This document shows positions 53,610-61,893 of a stretch of 64,000 bases of DNA, piece after piece; the stretch's first letter is position 1, and each line of letters opens with the position of its first letter. Position numbers and translations under genes: made by a program. The DNA is taken from contig NZ_JADGMY010000026.1 of the NCBI RefSeq assembly GCF_015234515.1, positions 80,833 through 144,832 of the forward strand, in the 5' to 3' direction. Source of the DNA: Cellulomonas sp. GTDB taxonomy: Bacteria; Actinomycetota; Actinomycetes; Actinomycetales; Cellulomonadaceae. Under the pieces are notes generated by a model. It was not told the DNA's origin. It was given only the letters and a program-made list of their open reading frames with translations, and made no database searches.

Positions 53610-54215
53610 TCAGATGGACGGCGTGACGTCGTAGAACGTGAGCCGGGCGCGCTTGGTCGGCAGGTCGACCTCGGGGCCGAGGGTGAAGCCGATCCGTTCG
53701 ACCACGCGCAGCAGGGCCGTGTTGCGGGCGTCGGGCTCGCCGACGATCCGCGTCGCGCCCGTGCGGTCCGCCAGCACCTGGCACATCGCGCGCAGCAGCC
53801 GCGCGGTGTAGCCCGCGACCGCGCGTGGGGGCCGGGCACCGACGAGCACGTGCGCGCCCAGGTCGCCGGGCTGCACGTCGTAGACCTCCCCGACGGGGTC
53901 GTGCGCGGGCTCGTACGCCTGCACGAGCGCGACGGGCACGCCGTCGATCCGCACGAGCAGCGCGTGGTGGTGCGCCGTCGCGTCCACCACCGCGTAGGTG
54001 TCCCGCAGCTCGTCGACCGTCAGCCCGCCCAGCCCCCAGAACGCCGTGCCGCGGGCCGTGCACCACGCGTGCAGCGTCGGGACGTCCGCGTCGAGGTCGA
54101 GCACCGCGGTGGTGAGCACGCCGACGCCGTCGACGGGCCGCTCGTCGAGCACGGACCCTCCGGGGAGCCCGGCCCACACCGCCGTCAGGCCCACCGCGCC
54201 CGTCACGGGGCTCAC
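53610..54215 (-). CDS. AlcB/IucB-like siderophore acyltransferase (GNAT fold)
   Basis: A 201-residue protein of the AlcB/IucB/MbtK-type GNAT family, which acylates hydroxylamines in hydroxamate siderophores. It has WCTARGTAFWGLGG, then LVQAYEPAHDPVGEVYDVQPGDLGAHVLVG, and the C-terminal IVGEPDARNTALLRVVERIGF. This matches the other GNAT of the operon at 58278 in layout. GTG at 54215 overlaps the penicillin-acylase-type gene's stop. It is the last gene of the siderophore operon. Confidence 0.82.
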   Translation of the reverse strand: MSPVTGAVGLTAVWAGLPGGSVLDERPVDGVGVLTTAVLDLDADVPTLHAWCTARGTAFWGLGGLTVDELRDTYAVVDATAHHHALLVRIDGVPVALVQAYEPAHDPVGEVYDVQPGDLGAHVLVGARPPRAVAGYTARLLRAMCQVLADRTGATRIVGEPDARNTALLRVVERIGFTLGPEVDLPTKRARLTFYDVTPSI

Positions 54216-56395
54216 TCCCCCTCGCCCAACGACTCAGGGGTCAGCCGCGCCCAGTCGGTCACGACCTCGACGGTCCCCGCCACCGCCCACGTCGCGTGCT
54301 GGTCCGCGAAGTGCGGGCTGCGCGGGTCGCCGCTGCTGCCGAACGGCACGCCCCAGCGGCTACGCGACCGGTCCTGCAGGTCCCACACCCACCGGGCCAC
54401 CGACCCGCGGAACGCGCCGTCGGTCACGCCGGGGACCGTCCCGGTGCAGCGCACGGTGTCCTGGTCGCCGCCGAGCGGCAGCGCCGGGACGACGGGCACG
54501 GCCGCCCCCGGGACGTCCGCCAGCAGGTGGGCCGGGAGCACGGTGTGCCGCGCTCCCCAGGTGCCGCCGTCCGCGAGCGCGGTGACCTCCTCCAGCGCGG
54601 CCCGCACGTGCGCGGGCCCGTCGATGCCCAGGTCGGCGCGTCCGAGCAGCGCGGGCAGCGCCGCCCCGACCCGCGCGCGCAGGCTGAACCACGCGTCGAA
54701 CGCCGGGCCGGCGAAGTGCGAGGCACCGAGCGCGCTGACGGCCGGCTCCTCGACGAGGCGGGCGACCAGCACGGCGCGCAGGTCGGCGAGCAGCGCGGCC
54801 TGCGGGGACTCCGCGTCCATGTGCAGGTCCCACGCCAGCAGCTCGTCACGGACCGCCTCGGCCGCCGGGGTCAGGCCGTCGAGACCCGCGACGTGCCGCA
54901 GCAGCCGTCCGGCCCCCGCCCAGTGCGTGTCGCCGTGGACGTCGCCCAGGTCGCCGACGCGCCACACCGCACGCCCGGCGAGCAGGTCGGTGATGCGCGC
55001 CGCGCGGTCCGGTGCGTAGACGCTGCCGTGGTCGCGGTCCGCGGCGGCGGGGCGCTCGTTCGCGTCGACGGCGACGTCCGTGACCTCGCGCGGCGCGGCC
55101 AGGGCGCGCCACGGGCGGGGTGTGTGCGCGGGGTCCCACGCGCGCAGCGACAGCAGGCGGTCGTCCGGCGCGCGGTCGGCCACGCGGCCCGCGTCGAACG
55201 TCAGCACCGTCCCCGTCGAGTCGGCGGCCAGGACGCGGTTGACGGGGTCGACCCAGCCGGTGAGCGCGGCGGCGACGTCGTGCGCGGTGCGGGCGCGCAG
55301 CAGCGGGCGCAGGCACGCGAACCCGAGGTCCGCGTCGACGTGCGCCTGCAGCCGCACGGACCGCGCCTCCTCGAGCCCGGCGCGTGGCAGTGCCCCGGTG
55401 ACGACGCCGTCCTGGTCGACGGGACGTCCCGCCGGCATGCCGCGCACCACGACGGGTCCGCGCGCGGTCTCCAGGACGTCGACGGTCAGCGGCTCCCCGC
55501 CGCGCACCCGCACGTGCACGGTGTGGGAGGTGACGCGCTCCATGCCGTGCGGGCCGAACGCCTGCCACCCGTCGTCGTCGCGCAGCAGCAGCTCGCGGTA
55601 CAGCTCGGCGGCGTGCGCGGCGGCGTTGGTGATGCCCCACGCGGCCGTGCCGGTGTGACCGAAGTGCGGCAGCCCGGGGACGCCGGGGAACGCGAGCCCG
55701 AGGACGTCGTACTCGGGGCACGCGAGGCGGATCTGCTGGTAGGGGCCGGGCAGCTCCAGGACGCGGTGCGGGTCACCCGCGAGCAGCGGCGCACCCGTCC
55801 CGGTGCGCGAGCCGTGCAGCGCCCACGCGTTGGACCCGCTGGTCGGCCCGTCGGCGGCGGGGTCGAACAGCCGCACGAGGTCCAGGGGGTCGACGTCGGC
55901 GAGCCCGGCGTGACCGGAGTACCGGGCGGCGCGCACCAGGTGGTCGTGCCACAGCACGCGCGGGAACGTCGAGAACAGCGCGTGGTTGACGAGGAAGACC
56001 CCCAGCGGCGCCCACGCGGGCCACGGGTCGTCGGGCGTGGTGCCGCCCAGCACCCGGTCGAGCTCGTCGACCTCGACCGGCCGCGGCGCCGACGCCAGCC
56101 CGGCGTTGACCCCGGCCGTGTACGCGTCGACCCACGCGCGGTCCTCGTCACCGAGCGCGGCGTACGCGCGCTGCGCCAGGTCCGGCAGCCGCAGGCGCTG
56201 CGCGACGACGTCCCACGCGATGCCGCCGTCACCGACGTGCTCGGCGAGCCGGCCCTCGGCACGCCAGCGGTCGGCCTGCACCTGCCACGTGCGATCCCGG
56301 GCGGTCACCCAGCCCTGCCCGTACGCGAGGGAGGGCTCGTCCGACGCGCGCACGTGCGGCACGCCCCAGTCGTCCCGGAAGACCTCGAACGCCAT
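54212..56395 (-). CDS. Penicillin-acylase-family Ntn hydrolase in the siderophore operon
   Basis: A 727-residue member of the penicillin acylase family, which cut amide bonds after self-processing. The processing and catalytic Ser lies in TSGSNAWALHGSRTG, followed by PLLAGDPHR, the usual family landmark; other conserved parts are WGVPHVRA at the start, FGHTGTAAWGITNA, and LAWDLHMDAESP near the end. There is no signal peptide, unlike secreted acylases such as PvdQ, so it should act in the cytoplasm. ATG 56395 overlaps the NIS synthetase stop (TGATG). In this operon it may trim or exchange an acyl group; that is inference. Confidence 0.87.
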   Translation of the reverse strand: MAFEVFRDDWGVPHVRASDEPSLAYGQGWVTARDRTWQVQADRWRAEGRLAEHVGDGGIAWDVVAQRLRLPDLAQRAYAALGDEDRAWVDAYTAGVNAGLASAPRPVEVDELDRVLGGTTPDDPWPAWAPLGVFLVNHALFSTFPRVLWHDHLVRAARYSGHAGLADVDPLDLVRLFDPAADGPTSGSNAWALHGSRTGTGAPLLAGDPHRVLELPGPYQQIRLACPEYDVLGLAFPGVPGLPHFGHTGTAAWGITNAAAHAAELYRELLLRDDDGWQAFGPHGMERVTSHTVHVRVRGGEPLTVDVLETARGPVVVRGMPAGRPVDQDGVVTGALPRAGLEEARSVRLQAHVDADLGFACLRPLLRARTAHDVAAALTGWVDPVNRVLAADSTGTVLTFDAGRVADRAPDDRLLSLRAWDPAHTPRPWRALAAPREVTDVAVDANERPAAADRDHGSVYAPDRAARITDLLAGRAVWRVGDLGDVHGDTHWAGAGRLLRHVAGLDGLTPAAEAVRDELLAWDLHMDAESPQAALLADLRAVLVARLVEEPAVSALGASHFAGPAFDAWFSLRARVGAALPALLGRADLGIDGPAHVRAALEEVTALADGGTWGARHTVLPAHLLADVPGAAVPVVPALPLGGDQDTVRCTGTVPGVTDGAFRGSVARWVWDLQDRSRSRWGVPFGSSGDPRSPHFADQHATWAVAGTVEVVTDWARLTPESLGEGE

Positions 56396-58281
56396 CACGC
56401 GCCACCGTCGCGCGCGACCGGGTTGGCCAGCGTCCCGGCGTAGATGAGGGACGACGACTGGTCCGCCAGGTCCACCATCTGCAGCGTGTTGCGCAGCTGC
56501 AGGCGGTTGAGGCACGAGTGCGCGAACCGCGGCGCGCGCAGGTCGACGCCCGACGGCAGGTCCGGGTGGTCGGTGTGGTGCGCGTCGATCGTCTCGGCGA
56601 CGACGCCCCAGAACCGCTCCTCGGTGAGCACGCCGTCGGTGACGAGGATCGCGGCGAGGTGCCGCAGCACGCCGTCGAGCACGTCGGTGAAGATCGCCAG
56701 CGCCTTCTCGTCGTCGTCGACGACCGCGCGGATGCGCTCGACCGCGGCCGGCAGCGGACGGTCCGACAGGACGGCGACCTCCTCGCCGATGTCCTTGAGC
56801 AGCGCGCCGACGGGCACGTGGTCCTGCCACACGATCAGCACGTTCTCGCCGTGCGGCATGAACGCCAGGTCGTGCGCGCGCAGGCAGTGCACGAGCGGGC
56901 GCAGGTAGACGCGCAGGTAGGCGCGCAACCAGTCGGCCGGGTCGAGGCCGGACGCGCGGACGGCCGCGGTCGCGTAGGCGTCGCCGGCCGCGTCGCGGTG
57001 CAGCAGTGCGGCCATCGTCGTCGCGCGCTGCCCCGGCGCGAGGAACGCGAACGGCTGCTCGCGCCACAGCGCCGCGAGCATCTTGCGGTGCGCGTTGGGC
57101 CGCGGCGTGCGGTGGTAGACGTCGCCCGTGTAGCCGATCGACGCGCGCTCGCGCAGCACGCGCACGCCGCAGGCGGTGAGCTCGGGGTCCGTGTCCACGA
57201 GGTCCGCGACCCAGTCGTTGATCGCGGGCGTCGCGCGCATGTACGCCGGGGACAGGCCGCGCAGGAACCCCATGTTCTGGATCGCGACGGCCGTCTTCAC
57301 GTAGTGCCGGTCGGGGCGGTCGACGTTGAGGAACGTGCGGATCGACTGCTGCGCGCGGTAGGTGTCGTCGGACTCGCCCAGCAGGACGAGGTCCCGGCGG
57401 GCCACGTCCGGCGCGAACGTCACCGCCACGCGGTGCTCCCACTGCCACGGGTGCACGGGCAGGTAGCGGTAGTCGGCGGGGTCGAGGCCGAGGCCCCGCA
57501 GGTGGTCCGCGAAGCGGTCGAGCGTCGCGTCGTCGAGCTCGTGCCGGTACAGCGCGTCCTCGGTGAGGCCCGCACCGGTCGCGACGTTGCTGACGGCCCG
57601 CCGCACGGCGAGCCACACGAGCCGCACGGGCCGGCCCGCCTCGGGGGCGTACGCGTCGTGCTCGCTCACGCCGTACCCGATGCGGCCGTTGTTGGCGACG
57701 AACGACGGGTGCCCCTCGGTCATCGCCTGCTCGACGGTGGCCAGGTCGGCGTGCAGCAGCGCGGCGCTCGTCGGGCCGCCGTGCGCGCGCCGGTACGCGG
57801 CGCTGGCCAGCGTCGACGACAGCTCCTCCAGGTACAGCGCCAGCAGGTCGTCGGGGATGCGCAGCAGCGGCTGCAGCTCCAGGACGAGGTCGAGGACGTC
57901 GAGCGGGGCGGCCCGCCCGTCGACCTCGCGCGTGAGGCTCGCACGGTCGACCGCCCAGTGCTCCAGCGCGAGCCGTCGGGCGCGGAACCGGTAGACGGTG
58001 CGCGCACCGGACGGGGCGTCGAGCGCGACGGTGTACGCCCGCTCGTCCCCGGGCGACGCGTCCCCGGCGCCGGCGGTGCGGTCGAGCGCCGGTGCGAGCA
58101 GGCGCTCGTGCGCGAGCTCGGACAGCGCCTTGGTGACGAGGTGGCGCTGGGCCGCGTCGAGGTGCTCGGGCGTCAGGTGGTCGGCGGGGTGCGGCGGGCG
58201 GTGCGGCGGGCGGTGGGCAGGGTGCGGGCCGGACGACGACGGCGCGGCGGCCGCGGCGACGGGCAGGTCGGTGAGCGTCAT
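56395..58281 (-). CDS. desD: IucA/IucC-family NIS siderophore synthetase (DesD-like)
   Basis: A 628-residue NRPS-independent siderophore synthetase. Key family sequences are EGHPSFVANNGRIGYG, LPVHPWQWEH, RTFLNVDRPDRHYVKTAVAIQNMG and the ATP/Mg segment MPHGENVLI. DesD joins and cyclises hydroxamate amines with succinyl groups. The N-terminal 50 residues are Pro/His-rich. ATG at 58281 overlaps the acyltransferase stop by 4 bp. Which hydroxamate is made cannot be told from the sequence alone. Confidence 0.9.
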   Translation of the reverse strand: MTLTDLPVAAAAAPSSSGPHPAHRPPHRPPHPADHLTPEHLDAAQRHLVTKALSELAHERLLAPALDRTAGAGDASPGDERAYTVALDAPSGARTVYRFRARRLALEHWAVDRASLTREVDGRAAPLDVLDLVLELQPLLRIPDDLLALYLEELSSTLASAAYRRAHGGPTSAALLHADLATVEQAMTEGHPSFVANNGRIGYGVSEHDAYAPEAGRPVRLVWLAVRRAVSNVATGAGLTEDALYRHELDDATLDRFADHLRGLGLDPADYRYLPVHPWQWEHRVAVTFAPDVARRDLVLLGESDDTYRAQQSIRTFLNVDRPDRHYVKTAVAIQNMGFLRGLSPAYMRATPAINDWVADLVDTDPELTACGVRVLRERASIGYTGDVYHRTPRPNAHRKMLAALWREQPFAFLAPGQRATTMAALLHRDAAGDAYATAAVRASGLDPADWLRAYLRVYLRPLVHCLRAHDLAFMPHGENVLIVWQDHVPVGALLKDIGEEVAVLSDRPLPAAVERIRAVVDDDEKALAIFTDVLDGVLRHLAAILVTDGVLTEERFWGVVAETIDAHHTDHPDLPSGVDLRAPRFAHSCLNRLQLRNTLQMVDLADQSSSLIYAGTLANPVARDGGA

Positions 58282-58907
58282 CGGGGGCCCTCGTGGATGG
58301 TCCGGGCGCCGAGCCGGCTGCTCGCGAAGTCCTCGCGGGAGCACACCGACAGCGCGGCACGCTTGCCGGGCAGGTCGATCTCGCGCACCACGCGGAACCC
58401 CGCCGCGGCGTTCTTGGCGGCGATGGCGGCGTTGCGCACGTCGGGCTCGACGACGACGCGCTGCGCGCGCAGCGTGCCGAAGCAGAACCGCATGGTCGCG
58501 GCCATGACGGCGTCGGTGAGGCCGTGCAGGCGCGGGCCGTCGGGCGGTGCGACGAGCAGGTGCATGCCGACGTCACCCGCCCGCGCGCGGTAGACCCCCT
58601 TGAGCAGGACACGCGCCGGGTCGTACGTCTCGACCATGAAGCGCGGGCGCCCGGCGACGCGACCGATCCATGCGTGCTCGTCCGTCGACTCCGCGAGGCG
58701 CTGCTGGTACGCCAGGACGTCGTCGAGGCCCAGCTCGGTCATCTGCCAGAACGCCGACGCGGGGTGCGTGAGCCAGTGGTGCAGCGTCAGCGCGTCACGC
58801 TCCGGGACGACGCGGTCGAGCCGGACGGGCCCGATGCGCTTCCAGGCCTCCTCGCGGACGGTCTGCGCGGACAGCGGCTCGGTGGCCTGCGTGCGCCAGT
58901 CCGTCAC
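58278..58907 (-). CDS. desC: Hydroxylamine acyltransferase, GNAT fold (DesC-like)
   Basis: A 209-residue GNAT of the siderophore type. It has LHHWLTHPASAFWQMTELG, PRFMVETYDPARVLLKGVYRARAGDVGMHLLV and the C-terminal VVVEPDVRNAAIAAKNAAAGF, the usual acyl-CoA-binding end of the AlcB/IucB/DesC group. It should acylate N-hydroxy-cadaverine (or a related amine) before NIS assembly. GTG at 58907 overlaps the monooxygenase stop; its own stop overlaps the NIS synthetase. Confidence 0.88.
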   Translation of the reverse strand: MTDWRTQATEPLSAQTVREEAWKRIGPVRLDRVVPERDALTLHHWLTHPASAFWQMTELGLDDVLAYQQRLAESTDEHAWIGRVAGRPRFMVETYDPARVLLKGVYRARAGDVGMHLLVAPPDGPRLHGLTDAVMAATMRFCFGTLRAQRVVVEPDVRNAAIAAKNAAAGFRVVREIDLPGKRAALSVCSREDFASSRLGARTIHEGPR

Positions 58908-60274
58908 GGGTGCGCCTCGTCGGCGAGCGCGACCGCACCGGCCGCCCGGACCGTGCCCGCGGGCGCCGGGTGCGTCCCCGTGGGCACGCCGAACTCCTGG
59001 AACGCGATCCGCTGCTCACGCGGGTAGATCTCGCGCCCGCACACGGCCGCGAGGATCGCGGACGACCGCCACGGGCCGAAGCCCAGGTCGGGCGCGGTGA
59101 GCCCGTGCGTGTGCTCCTCGCCGTTCTGCACGAAGACCCTCCTTCGTCCGCCGTCGACCGAGTAGTCGCGGGCGACGTCCAGCCGTCCGCGATCGTCCCA
59201 CGCGAGGCGGTGCGCGATGCCGAGGACGACGTCCGGCACCTGCGCGGCGTAGCCGGTGGCCAGGACGAGGGCGTCGGTGGTGCGCTCGTGCTCGACGCCG
59301 GTCGCGTGCCGCAGCCGCAGCGTGTACCGCTCGCCGTCCCACGTGGCACCGAGCACCTCGGTGCCGGTGAGCAGCGTCGTGGGCACCGGGCCGGTGGCGC
59401 TCTTGCGGTACAGGGCGTCGTAGATGTCGTCGACGAGGTCGGCGCTGATGCCCTTGTACAGGTGGCGCTGCTCGCGGGTGAGGCGGTCGCGCACGTCCCC
59501 GGGCAGGGCGTGGAAGTGGTCGGTGTACTCGGGCGACGTCATCTCCAGCGTCAGCTTCGTGTACTCCATCGGGAAGAACCGCGGCGAGCGCGTCACCCAG
59601 TCCAGGCGCGGCCCGCCCGGGCCGGTGGCCTCCAGCAGGTCGCGGTACACCTCGGCCGCGGACTGGCCCGAGCCGACGACGGTGACCGACGCGGCCGCCC
59701 GCAGCGCGCCACGGTGCGTCAGGTAGTCGGCCGAGTGCACGACCGGCCCGTCGAGCCCGCGCAGCGCCACCGGGACGACGGGCTGCGTGCCGACCCCGAG
59801 GACGACGTGCCGCGTCCGGTACGACTCGACACCCGCGGCGGTGCGTGCGTGCACCACGTACAGGTCGGCGTCGTGCGGGTCGACCTCGACGGACGTGACG
59901 GTCCGCCCCCACCGCAGGGCGGGGAGCTGGTCCGCGACCCACCGGCAGTACGCGTCGTACTCGGCGCGCAGCGGGTAGAAGCTCTCGCGGATGTAGAACG
60001 CGTACAGCCGCCCGGTGGCCTTCAGCCACGCGAGGAACGAGTACGGGCTGGTGGGGTCGGCCATGGTGACGAGGTCCGCGAGGAAGGGCACCTGGATCGT
60101 CGCGCCCTCGAGCATCATCCCCGGGTGCCACCGGAACGCCGCGGCACGGTCGAGGAAGACGGTGTCGAGGTCGAGCGGTGCCGCGAGCGCCGCGAGGCCC
60201 AGGTTGAACGGGCCGATGCCCACCCCGACGACGTCGTGGACGCGGGCGTCCGGGGCGGGTGCCGTCGCGCTCAC
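58904..60274 (-). CDS. desB: Lysine/ornithine-type N-monooxygenase (DesB-like)
   Basis: A 456-residue flavin N-hydroxylase. The FAD motif is VGVGIGPFNLGLAAL, the substrate helix has FLADLVTMADPTSPYSFLAWLKATGRLYAF, the NADPH motif is VTVVGSGQSAAEVYRDLL, and the C-terminal ATGYAAQVP is the DxxxFATGY-type signature. Such enzymes hydroxylate the side-chain amine of Lys/Orn or of cadaverine/putrescine. GTG at 60274 overlaps the decarboxylase stop (GTGA). Confidence 0.92.
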   Translation of the reverse strand: MSATAPAPDARVHDVVGVGIGPFNLGLAALAAPLDLDTVFLDRAAAFRWHPGMMLEGATIQVPFLADLVTMADPTSPYSFLAWLKATGRLYAFYIRESFYPLRAEYDAYCRWVADQLPALRWGRTVTSVEVDPHDADLYVVHARTAAGVESYRTRHVVLGVGTQPVVPVALRGLDGPVVHSADYLTHRGALRAAASVTVVGSGQSAAEVYRDLLEATGPGGPRLDWVTRSPRFFPMEYTKLTLEMTSPEYTDHFHALPGDVRDRLTREQRHLYKGISADLVDDIYDALYRKSATGPVPTTLLTGTEVLGATWDGERYTLRLRHATGVEHERTTDALVLATGYAAQVPDVVLGIAHRLAWDDRGRLDVARDYSVDGGRRRVFVQNGEEHTHGLTAPDLGFGPWRSSAILAAVCGREIYPREQRIAFQEFGVPTGTHPAPAGTVRAAGAVALADEAHP

Positions 60275-61725
60275 AGCGCCACCGCCACGTCGGGGCGCAG
60301 CAGGTCGTCGCCCTCGAGCAGCGCCGCGGCCGCCTGCCGGACGAGCTCCAGGACGTGCCGCACGTCGGCCACCGTCGTGTCCGGGTTCAGCAGCGTGAGC
60401 TTGAGGCACGGGCGGCCGTCGAGCGTCGTGCGGGCGACGAGCGCACGGCCGGAGCCGAACAGGACGCGGCGCACCTGCGCCACCAGGGCGTCGGCACGGG
60501 CGTCGTCGAGGCCGTCAGGCTGGTAGCGGAACAGGACGGTGGACAGGTCGGTCGGTGCCAGGAGCCGCAGGTCGGGGTCGGCGTCGACGAGCGTGTGGAC
60601 GGCGGCCGCCAGGTCGAGGGTCGCGTCGACCATCTCCCCGATGCGGTCGGCCCCCAGCGCGCGCAGCGTCGCCCACAGCTTGAGGGCGTCGAACCGGCGC
60701 GTAGTCTGCAGCGACACGTCCACCTGGTTGGGCTCGTCCTCGCCCGCGGGGTTGAGGTAGTCGTGGTGGTGCGCGACGAGCCGCAGGTCGGCCGCGTGCC
60801 GCACGACCAGCGCCGAGGACGACACGGGCTGGAAGAACGCTTTGTGGAAGTCGACCGTCACCGAGCGGGCCCGCTCGATGCCGTCGAGCAGGTGCCGGCG
60901 GGTGCGGCTGACGAGCAGCCCGCAGCCGTACGCGGCATCGACGTGCAGCCACACGTCCTCGGCGTCGCACACGTCCGCGATGCCGGCCAGGGGGTCGACG
61001 CACCCGCGGTCCGTCGTCCCGGCCGTCGCGACGACGGCGGCGGCGTGCCGACCGTCGGCCGCGACGTGCCGCAGCGCGATCCGCAGCGCGTCGGGACGCA
61101 TGCGGCCGCGCTCGTCGACGGGGACGAGGCGGACCGCGTCGGGCGCGAGGCCCAGCAGGTAGACCGCGCGCTGCACCGAGAAGTGGCTCGACGCGGTCGC
61201 CAGCACGACGAGGTCGCGCGGGTCGACGCCCGGCGCGGTGGTCAGCGCGTGCTCGCGCGCCAGCAGCAGCGCCTGCAGGTTGGACTGCGTGCCGCCCGAC
61301 GTGAACACCCCGCCCCCGGCGAGGAACCCGATGCGCCCGGCGGTCCACGCGACGACCCGCCGCTCCATGAGCGTGCCGACGGTCGACTGGTCGTACGTGT
61401 CGACGCTCGGGTTGATCGCCGCGAGCACCGCCTCCGCCGCGACGGCCGGGACGGCGACCGGGCAGTTGAGGTGCGCGGTGTAGGCCGGGTCGTGGAACCA
61501 GACGGCGTGCTGGGCGAACAGCTCGTCGACCTCGCGCAGCGCCGCGGCCGTCCCGCGGCCGGGGCCGTCCAGGTCGACGGCGTCCACGAGCGCCTGGAGC
61601 TGTTCGCGGCTCGCGCCCGAGAACGGCTGGGTGGTGATGCGGAACCGGGCAGCGACCCGGTCGACGGTGCCGCGCATGGCGTCGACGTAGGCGTCGGCGC
61701 TCGCGGCGGACAGCAGCTCGTGCAC
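60271..61725 (-). CDS. desA: PLP-dependent decarboxylase (DesA-like, group II)
   Basis: A 484-residue group II decarboxylase. The PLP lysine is in TVDFHKAFFQPVSSSALVV, and the upstream signature is GVFTSGGTQSNLQALLLAR, with DVWLHVDAAYGCG giving the PLP-interacting Asp and Ala. In the desABCD order it makes cadaverine from lysine, the first step of desferrioxamine-type siderophores; a diaminobutyrate or ornithine decarboxylase is an alternative. GTG at 61725 is the operon's first start, 37 bases from the nearest iron box. Confidence 0.88.
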   Translation of the reverse strand: MHELLSAASADAYVDAMRGTVDRVAARFRITTQPFSGASREQLQALVDAVDLDGPGRGTAAALREVDELFAQHAVWFHDPAYTAHLNCPVAVPAVAAEAVLAAINPSVDTYDQSTVGTLMERRVVAWTAGRIGFLAGGGVFTSGGTQSNLQALLLAREHALTTAPGVDPRDLVVLATASSHFSVQRAVYLLGLAPDAVRLVPVDERGRMRPDALRIALRHVAADGRHAAAVVATAGTTDRGCVDPLAGIADVCDAEDVWLHVDAAYGCGLLVSRTRRHLLDGIERARSVTVDFHKAFFQPVSSSALVVRHAADLRLVAHHHDYLNPAGEDEPNQVDVSLQTTRRFDALKLWATLRALGADRIGEMVDATLDLAAAVHTLVDADPDLRLLAPTDLSTVLFRYQPDGLDDARADALVAQVRRVLFGSGRALVARTTLDGRPCLKLTLLNPDTTVADVRHVLELVRQAAAALLEGDDLLRPDVAVAL

Positions 61726-61761
61726 GCGTGGTTCTCCCCCTGGACGGACACGCTGACGCGT

Positions 61762-61795
61762 GTTGGTGAGGCTCGCCTAAGTGAGGCGCGCCTAA
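61762..61795 (-). promoter_or_regulatory. Overlapping pair of iron boxes (IdeR/DmdR type)
   Basis: Two 19-bp sites overlap by four bases: GTTGGTGAGGCTCGCCTAA at 61762-61780 and CTAAGTGAGGCGCGCCTAA at 61777-61795. Against the DmdR1 consensus TTAGGTTAGGCTCACCTAA they match at 15 and 14 of 19 positions by eye. Placed just upstream of the siderophore operon, they predict repression by Fe-loaded IdeR/DmdR. The sites are seen; regulator binding is inferred. Confidence 0.82.
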
Positions 61796-61893
61796 CTTAC
61801 GCGAAGGGGAGAATTCGTCAAGGGGCCGTCCGCCACACGCGCGGCGCCCGGGCCGTGGTCGACGTCGTGGAAGGCGGTGGACGTCCGTCCAGG

